Positions 13,345 through 16,984 of a stretch of DNA of 16,984 bases are shown here, in pieces; within the stretch, counting starts at the first letter, position 1, and each line of letters starts with the position of its first letter. This DNA comes from Lachnoclostridium sp. UBA7215. GTDB taxonomy: Bacteria > Bacillota > Clostridia > Lachnospirales > Lachnospiraceae. The notes beneath the pieces are model-generated. The model ran no database searches, was not told where the DNA came from, and saw only the letters and a list, made by a program, of their open reading frames with translations. Position numbers and translations under genes: made by a program. The DNA lies in the NCBI GenBank assembly GCA_002490465.1, contig DKUB01000076.1, positions 1 through 16,984 on the forward strand, given 5' to 3'.

Positions 13345-15354
13345 TTACCGCACACTGACCCTTAACTTTATAACACGGTTCTGGAAACGGATGATGACCG
13401 GAACTGTGTTTTTCTTGAATTTAAAGGTGACTTTCGGTTTCCTTTTGGCATGAATAACCCCTTTTTTATTGATCGTTACATATTTTTTTGCACCGGAAAT
13501 ACAGGACACTTTGTAACGGGAAGGTGCTGCTGTAATTTTCAGCCGGATTTTCTTTCCCTTTTTTAGTGTCAAAACAGCTCCGCTTTTCAGAAATTTTCTT
13601 CCTTTTTTTACGTTGAGAGATGTTTTCACCAGTCTTTTTCTGGTGCTTGTCACCTTACTGTATACCTTTGCAAAAGCAGTGGGCGTGATAGCGGTGCATT
13701 GTAATCTGCTCTTATCCAACAAAGTGGAAAAACCATCGGGGAGAGCTTCTGCAGTACCGGCAGCATATCCATAATAGCTCAGGGGATCTTTTGACGTACG
13801 GAAATATTTCCCGATTTTTTCTGCCCCTTTGTCCCTTTTTGTTATATGAAACAGAGTATCAAAGGCTGTAAGAGCAGACTTTAATTTATTATAACTGCTT
13901 TTTGTATAATTCTTTTTCTTTCGGGTCCCTGCTTTTTTTACAGCATCTAATGGATTAGTTTTGAGCTTTGTTTTTTTGATGGTTACATCATCGGCATACG
14001 AATTCCCGTTTTGGTCATATATTTTGACGGACAGAGTATTTCCTTTTATGGACAGTACAGAAAATGTGGGCAGGGGATTATTGGAGCGTTCTGCCACATA
14101 GTATTGTTTTGGTGAGGCGAGTTCATACATCTTGCTGCCAGACGAAGTGCCGAGGGAAAAATAAGTCGTTCCCACCGGGTCAGTAAGGGTGCTGCCCGGA
14201 TAACAAATGGCAGTACCATCCAGCATGGAATAAGAACAGGCATAGGAATGATCGTGTCCGGAGAAGACAACATCAATGCCATATTCATCCATAAGAGGAG
14301 CAAATACAGTGCGGAGATTGGCCGATGAGCGATTGGAGTGCATAGTACCGGAACCATAGATATCATGGTGCATTATGACAATCCGCCACCGGGCATCCGG
14401 GTGTGCTGCCACCGCCTTTTTCATCAATTTGCGGTGTGCACTCATTTTCCGGCTGTTACTGTTTAATACAATAAACAGACTATTTCCACGGCTGAAATAG
14501 TAATCACAGCCAGACGGAGTAGAGCCATAGTTGTCTGTACTGTTTGGGTTATTGAAATGATACTGGTAGTCACTGCCTTTTGTCTCATGATTGCCAATAG
14601 CGGCAGCCACAGGAATCCGGCGAAGCTGTTCCGGATAAAGAAAACCGGCATATTCGCTTTCGCGAATCCCCTCCGCATCAGTATCTGTTTTATAATTAAC
14701 CTGATCCCCGGCAGACAGGAGCAGAGAGGCATCAGGGACCGTCTGCACCGCCTGCTGCAGTGTCTGATTCCAGTTGTAAGCATCGGTTTCAATATTCCCG
14801 GAGGCGCCAATCTGTGGATCTCCCACCAGAATGGCGGAGATAGAATCCGTGTTGTGGTTATAAAAAGAAAATGGTTCTGACCAAACCACATTCGCTGCAT
14901 TAAAATCGCTGGTATATCGATAATAATAAGTCGTATCAGGTTTTAGATAATGGCTCACTGTAACATGATTGGCGGAGCGGTAAACAGTGACTCCATTGCT
15001 TCGGGCAATAGAAACAGCCAATCCGTCAAAAATTCTGCTGCTTGAAAAAGCAGGATCCGTGCTGAGCTGTACAGCCGGCTTTCCAATGGAATCGGAATAC
15101 CATGAAAAATTGAGGCAGGATTCATCTTCACCGGGGGTAAGAACAATATTGCCGGTAGCAAATGCAGATTGTGCCTGCCATTCCGTAAGCCAATCCTGAT
15201 AACCTGGCTGAAACAAATCCCCTGTGGTAGATATCTCTGTTTCGATGCTGACTTCACCATAGGCAGAGCCCCTGTCCGGCCGTGAAGAGAAAATAAAAAT
15301 GTAATTGCATAGCATAAAAATAATCAGAAAGACTGCGAGTATTCGTTTTCCCAT
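13345..15354 (-). CDS. Secreted purple-acid-phosphatase-like metallophosphoesterase with basic C-terminal region
   Basis: This 669-residue protein has an N-terminal hydrophobic signal or anchor segment (residues 4-23). It then has a fibronectin-like domain (about 65-166, with TTYYYRYTSD) and a calcineurin-like phosphoesterase domain with all metal-ligand motifs: GDPQIG (178-183), GDQVNY (216-221), GNHE (254-257), MHHD (328-331) and GHDHSY (366-371). This order is that of purple acid phosphatases, which cleave phosphomonoesters outside the cell. From about 460 it is very rich in Lys and Arg, with a helical KSSYNKLKSALTAFD repeat-like part and a bacterial Ig-like end (KKYVTINKKGVIHAKRK), possibly for wall or polyanion binding. 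It lies 20 bases after the acetyltransferase, with GAGG 10 bases before the ATG, so it is probably the last gene of the ispF unit. Confidence 0.9.
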   Translation of the reverse strand: MGKRILAVFLIIFMLCNYIFIFSSRPDRGSAYGEVSIETEISTTGDLFQPGYQDWLTEWQAQSAFATGNIVLTPGEDESCLNFSWYSDSIGKPAVQLSTDPAFSSSRIFDGLAVSIARSNGVTVYRSANHVTVSHYLKPDTTYYYRYTSDFNAANVVWSEPFSFYNHNTDSISAILVGDPQIGASGNIETDAYNWNQTLQQAVQTVPDASLLLSAGDQVNYKTDTDAEGIRESEYAGFLYPEQLRRIPVAAAIGNHETKGSDYQYHFNNPNSTDNYGSTPSGCDYYFSRGNSLFIVLNSNSRKMSAHRKLMKKAVAAHPDARWRIVIMHHDIYGSGTMHSNRSSANLRTVFAPLMDEYGIDVVFSGHDHSYACSYSMLDGTAICYPGSTLTDPVGTTYFSLGTSSGSKMYELASPKQYYVAERSNNPLPTFSVLSIKGNTLSVKIYDQNGNSYADDVTIKKTKLKTNPLDAVKKAGTRKKKNYTKSSYNKLKSALTAFDTLFHITKRDKGAEKIGKYFRTSKDPLSYYGYAAGTAEALPDGFSTLLDKSRLQCTAITPTAFAKVYSKVTSTRKRLVKTSLNVKKGRKFLKSGAVLTLKKGKKIRLKITAAPSRYKVSCISGAKKYVTINKKGVIHAKRKPKVTFKFKKNTVPVIIRFQNRVIKLRVSVR

Positions 15355-15374
15355 ATGGCTATGTCCTCACTAAA

Positions 15375-16238
15375 TCATGTAATGTCATTAATATAACAGC
15401 GGATTTCCGGGGTATCTCCTGAGAGCATGCGGCACATGATATAGGGTTTGTCCTGTTTTTCCCTGACGATTCCTATTCCATGCAGGCCATGAAGAAAATA
15501 GCTGTCATCTATCTGCAGGCTTTTCACGCACAGATAATTTAACAACGTATCAATCACGATTTCTCCCGCCCCCTCGTCCGCAATCAGTTCTGTTACCTGA
15601 AACCCCCCATCCTCAAAAATTACGTTAGCAGCTGCCAGAACCCCGCCTTTCTCATCCCATATACTGTAAAAATTTCCTTCGAGCGCCTGCAGTTCAAGAG
15701 ATATCTGCTGATAATACTCTATGCTTCGCTCTATATAGAAGTCAAATTCCTCCTTTTGTAGCTTACCATTTACAAATACTATCATTTTCTGGCACTCTTG
15801 CAGGGAAAGCTCGTTCCATTTTTTTACACTTCCATACCGGCCCTGTGGCACATAGTCCGGCCTGATATGCGTAGTTTCCCGCCAGTAAACCGGGCGGAAC
15901 CCCAGAGATGTATAAACCCGCGGCGTCATTGGACATAGGAAAAAAATCCCATTGCCGTACTGCGCCATAGCCTCCTGCAAAAGCCGCGTCATCCGGTGCT
16001 CCCCCCTGTATTTTTCTTCTGTTGCCACTCCCACAATATAATATGCCGTCTTATTTGCCCCAAATAGTTTAACCGAATAAGGCGTAAAAAATGCCATTGA
16101 TGCCAGCATTCCGCCCTCATTTCCGGTATAAATGTCACTTGCCGGCGCCTTTTGCGAAAAATAGTAATCCATATAAGCTTCCGTATCGCCAAACGACCGC
16201 CGCCACAGGTCCCGCAGCTCTTTTTTGCTATTTCCCAC
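15375..16238 (-). CDS. GNAT-family N-acetyltransferase (Eis-like)
   Basis: This 287-residue protein uses acetyl-CoA to acetylate an unknown amine. The N-terminal half has the GNAT core: LRDLWRRSFGDTEAYMDYYF (8-27), MLASMAFFTPYSV (44-56), and the acetyl-CoA loop region YYIVGVATEEKYRGEHRMTRLL (67-87, with the KYRGEHRM variant of the Q/RxxGxG/A motif), then VYTSLGFRPVYWRET. The size and two-part layout resemble Eis-type acetyltransferases. I chose GTG 16236-16238 because AAGGAGG precedes it by 6 bases; a TTG 33 bases upstream lies inside ispF and lacks an SD. The ispF stop is 11 bases upstream, so the two are probably cotranscribed. Substrate unknown. Confidence 0.85.
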   Translation of the reverse strand: MGNSKKELRDLWRRSFGDTEAYMDYYFSQKAPASDIYTGNEGGMLASMAFFTPYSVKLFGANKTAYYIVGVATEEKYRGEHRMTRLLQEAMAQYGNGIFFLCPMTPRVYTSLGFRPVYWRETTHIRPDYVPQGRYGSVKKWNELSLQECQKMIVFVNGKLQKEEFDFYIERSIEYYQQISLELQALEGNFYSIWDEKGGVLAAANVIFEDGGFQVTELIADEGAGEIVIDTLLNYLCVKSLQIDDSYFLHGLHGIGIVREKQDKPYIMCRMLSGDTPEIRCYINDIT

Positions 16239-16249
16239 GAAAATCCTCC

Positions 16250-16723
16250 TTATATTTCGTGAAGCAGACAAACTGCCTGAGCACTGATTCCCTCGCCTGC
16301 TCCGGTAAATCCAAGGCCCTCCTCTGTCGTTGCCTTGACATTAATACAGGAGACTGAAACCCCAAGAGCCTTTGCTATATTGGCTTGCATTTCATCAATA
16401 TAAGGCCTCATTTTGGGCTTTTGCGCGATAATCGTTGCATCCACATTACCGATCTGATAACCAGCCTCTTCTGTAATCCTGCGCACATGCTCCATCAGGC
16501 ACAGGCTGGATGCCCCTTTATACGCCGGGTCGGTATCAGGGAAATGCCTGCCGATATCCCCGAGCCCCGCGGCCCCGAGCACAGCGTCCATAATCGCATG
16601 CAAAAGGACATCGGCATCCGAATGCCCTAAAAGCCCCAACTCATAATCAATTTTTACACCGCCAATGATTAAATCTCTTCCCGAAGTAAGACGGTGCACG
16701 TCATAACCCATACCTATCCGCAT
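16250..16723 (-). CDS. ispF: 2-C-methyl-D-erythritol 2,4-cyclodiphosphate synthase
   Basis: IspF cyclises CDP-methylerythritol 2-phosphate to MEcPP and CMP in the MEP route to isoprenoids. The 157-residue protein has MRIGMGYDVHRL (1-12, with metal ligands Asp8 and His10), GHSDADVLLHAIMDAVLGAA (33-52, His42), GLGDIGRHFPDTDPAYKG (53-70) and NVKATTEEGLGFTGAGEGI near the C-terminus. Its length matches E. coli IspF (159). The ATG at 16721-16723 has GGAGG 6 bases upstream; an upstream in-frame start would run through a hairpin. It heads an ispF-GNAT-phosphoesterase unit. Confidence 0.97.
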   Translation of the reverse strand: MRIGMGYDVHRLTSGRDLIIGGVKIDYELGLLGHSDADVLLHAIMDAVLGAAGLGDIGRHFPDTDPAYKGASSLCLMEHVRRITEEAGYQIGNVDATIIAQKPKMRPYIDEMQANIAKALGVSVSCINVKATTEEGLGFTGAGEGISAQAVCLLHEI

Positions 16724-16741
16724 AAAATACCTCCATGAAAC

Positions 16742-16759
16742 GTGCGCCGCAAGGCGCAC
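16742..16759 (-). other. GC-rich hairpin in the ispF leader
   Basis: GTGCGCC (16742-16748) and GGCGCAC (16753-16759) form a perfect 7-bp stem around a 4-base loop, 18 bases before the ispF start and right after the tRNA-Met terminator. It has no U-tract, so it is probably an mRNA-end or protection hairpin. Confidence 0.45.
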
Positions 16760-16762
16760 TTT

Positions 16763-16795
16763 AAAAAGACCCAGCCAAAAACTGCGGGTCTTTTT
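16763..16795. terminator. Bidirectional intrinsic terminator between tRNA-Met and ispF
   Basis: AAAAAGACCC (16763-16772) pairs with GGGTCTTTTT (16786-16795), giving a GC stem core with A and T tracts on both sides. On the minus strand it ends the tRNA transcript 6 bases after the tRNA; on the plus strand it would also work. Some read-through into ispF is possible, since no separate ispF promoter is evident. Confidence 0.85.
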
Positions 16796-16800
16796 GATAG

Positions 16801-16874
16801 TAGCGGAAACTGGATTTGAACCAGCGACACCACGGGTATGAACCGTGTGCTCTCGCCAACTGAGCTATTCCGCC
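16801..16874 (-). tRNA. tRNA-Met (elongator), anticodon CAT
   Basis: A 74-base cloverleaf on the minus strand. The acceptor pairs GGCGGAA with TTCCGCT (terminal G-U, as in the B. subtilis elongator tRNA-Met), the D arm is AGCTCAGTTGGCGAGAGC, the anticodon stem CACGG/CCGTG has the loop TTCATAC (CAT), the T-arm loop is TTCAAAT, and the discriminator is A. It lacks the initiator-type unpaired first base and G-C run. Isoleucine-2 (lysidine) is a less likely alternative. CCA is not encoded. Confidence 0.93.
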
Positions 16875-16881
16875 ATCCTGG

Positions 16882-16902
16882 TGTCAGGAGTTATTCCTGA
16901 CA
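16882..16902. repeat. 8-bp hairpin just upstream of tRNA-Met
   Basis: TGTCAGGA (16882-16889) and TCCTGACA (16895-16902) pair around a 5-base loop, ending 7 bases before the tRNA-Met 5' end on the minus strand. It may guide processing of a tRNA precursor, or be an operator. Confidence 0.45.
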
Positions 16903-16911
16903 TATTTAAAA

Positions 16912-16960
16912 CAAACTTAAAATATACCGCATATTTGTAATTCTACGATATTTAAGTTTG
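16912..16960 (-). terminator. AT-rich inverted repeat after the partial tRNA, possible terminator
   Basis: CAAACTTAAA (16912-16921) is the exact reverse complement of TTTAAGTTTG (16951-16960), extended by ATAT pairing inside. On the minus strand it begins 4 bases after the partial tRNA and is followed by TTTTAAAT, so it could end that transcript. The loop is long and the stem AT-rich, so confidence is limited. Confidence 0.4.
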
Positions 16961-16964
16961 AAAT

Positions 16965-16984
16965 GGGACCTACAGGGCTCGAAC
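16965..16984 (-). tRNA. 3' end of a tRNA (partial; anticodon outside the window)
   Basis: The last 20 bases read, on the minus strand, a T loop (GTTCGAG), the T-stem 3' half CCCTG, the acceptor 3' strand TAGGTCC and a discriminator C. The matching 5' strand would be GGACCTA. A C discriminator is typical of bacterial tRNA-His, which pairs it with an extra 5' G, but the anticodon cannot be seen. CCA is not encoded. Confidence 0.7.

Noticed and set aside
1..16984. CRISPR array, insertion sequence with transposase, prophage or integrase gene
   Set aside because: No regularly spaced direct repeats and no transposase, integrase or phage protein patterns in either strand.

Overview
The window looks like the chromosome of a gut-type Firmicute of class Clostridia, probably Lachnospiraceae. 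The reasons are the housekeeping run mrnC-rlmB-sigH (Mini-RNase III, 23S rRNA methyltransferase, sporulation sigma-H), a bacterial-type ispF, strong GGAGG ribosome binding sites, tRNA genes without an encoded CCA, and a secreted CotH-family protein with a Thr/Pro linker. This is read from sequence alone; no database was searched.

Left arm (1-7300, all minus strand): a sulfate-activation and sulfonation locus, transcribed right to left. cysD and cysN (ATP sulfurylase) are followed by cysC (APS kinase), so the three make PAPS from sulfate and ATP. Next comes a PAPS-independent-type aryl-sulfate sulfotransferase (ASST) gene, and then the 5' part of a secreted CotH-kinase-family gene that runs off the window. 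No sulfate- or PAPS-reducing enzyme is seen here, so the context points to sulfonation of an acceptor rather than sulfur assimilation. The ASST gene is split into two overlapping frames exactly at a run of ten G (coding strand). Eleven or eight G would join the N-terminal beta-sandwich domain to the catalytic propeller domain. This looks like a slipped-strand phase-variation switch, unless it is an assembly indel. cysN also carries a C-terminal APS-kinase-like domain that has lost its key motifs, next to an intact cysC. The locus starts from a recognisable promoter (7271-7299) with a structured leader.

Middle (7350-10740, plus strand): mrnC, rlmB and sigH are tightly packed. After them comes accessory material: a yefM-yoeB toxin-antitoxin pair with a perfect TTGACA-17-TATAAT promoter and a TGTACA operator core, then a zinc-ribbon/TM2 membrane protein whose frame is interrupted by a TGA exactly where a zinc-binding cysteine codon is expected, then a clear terminator.

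Right part (10740-16984): an isolated tRNA-Thr(GGT) on the minus strand with its own promoter; a 185-bp region packed with inverted repeats (10881-11065) that precedes a CtpE-like P-type cation ATPase on the plus strand; then a convergent minus-strand group, ispF, a GNAT acetyltransferase and a secreted purple-acid-phosphatase-like metallophosphoesterase, read in that order. Upstream of ispF are tRNA-Met(CAT) and the 3' end of another tRNA, separated by hairpins.
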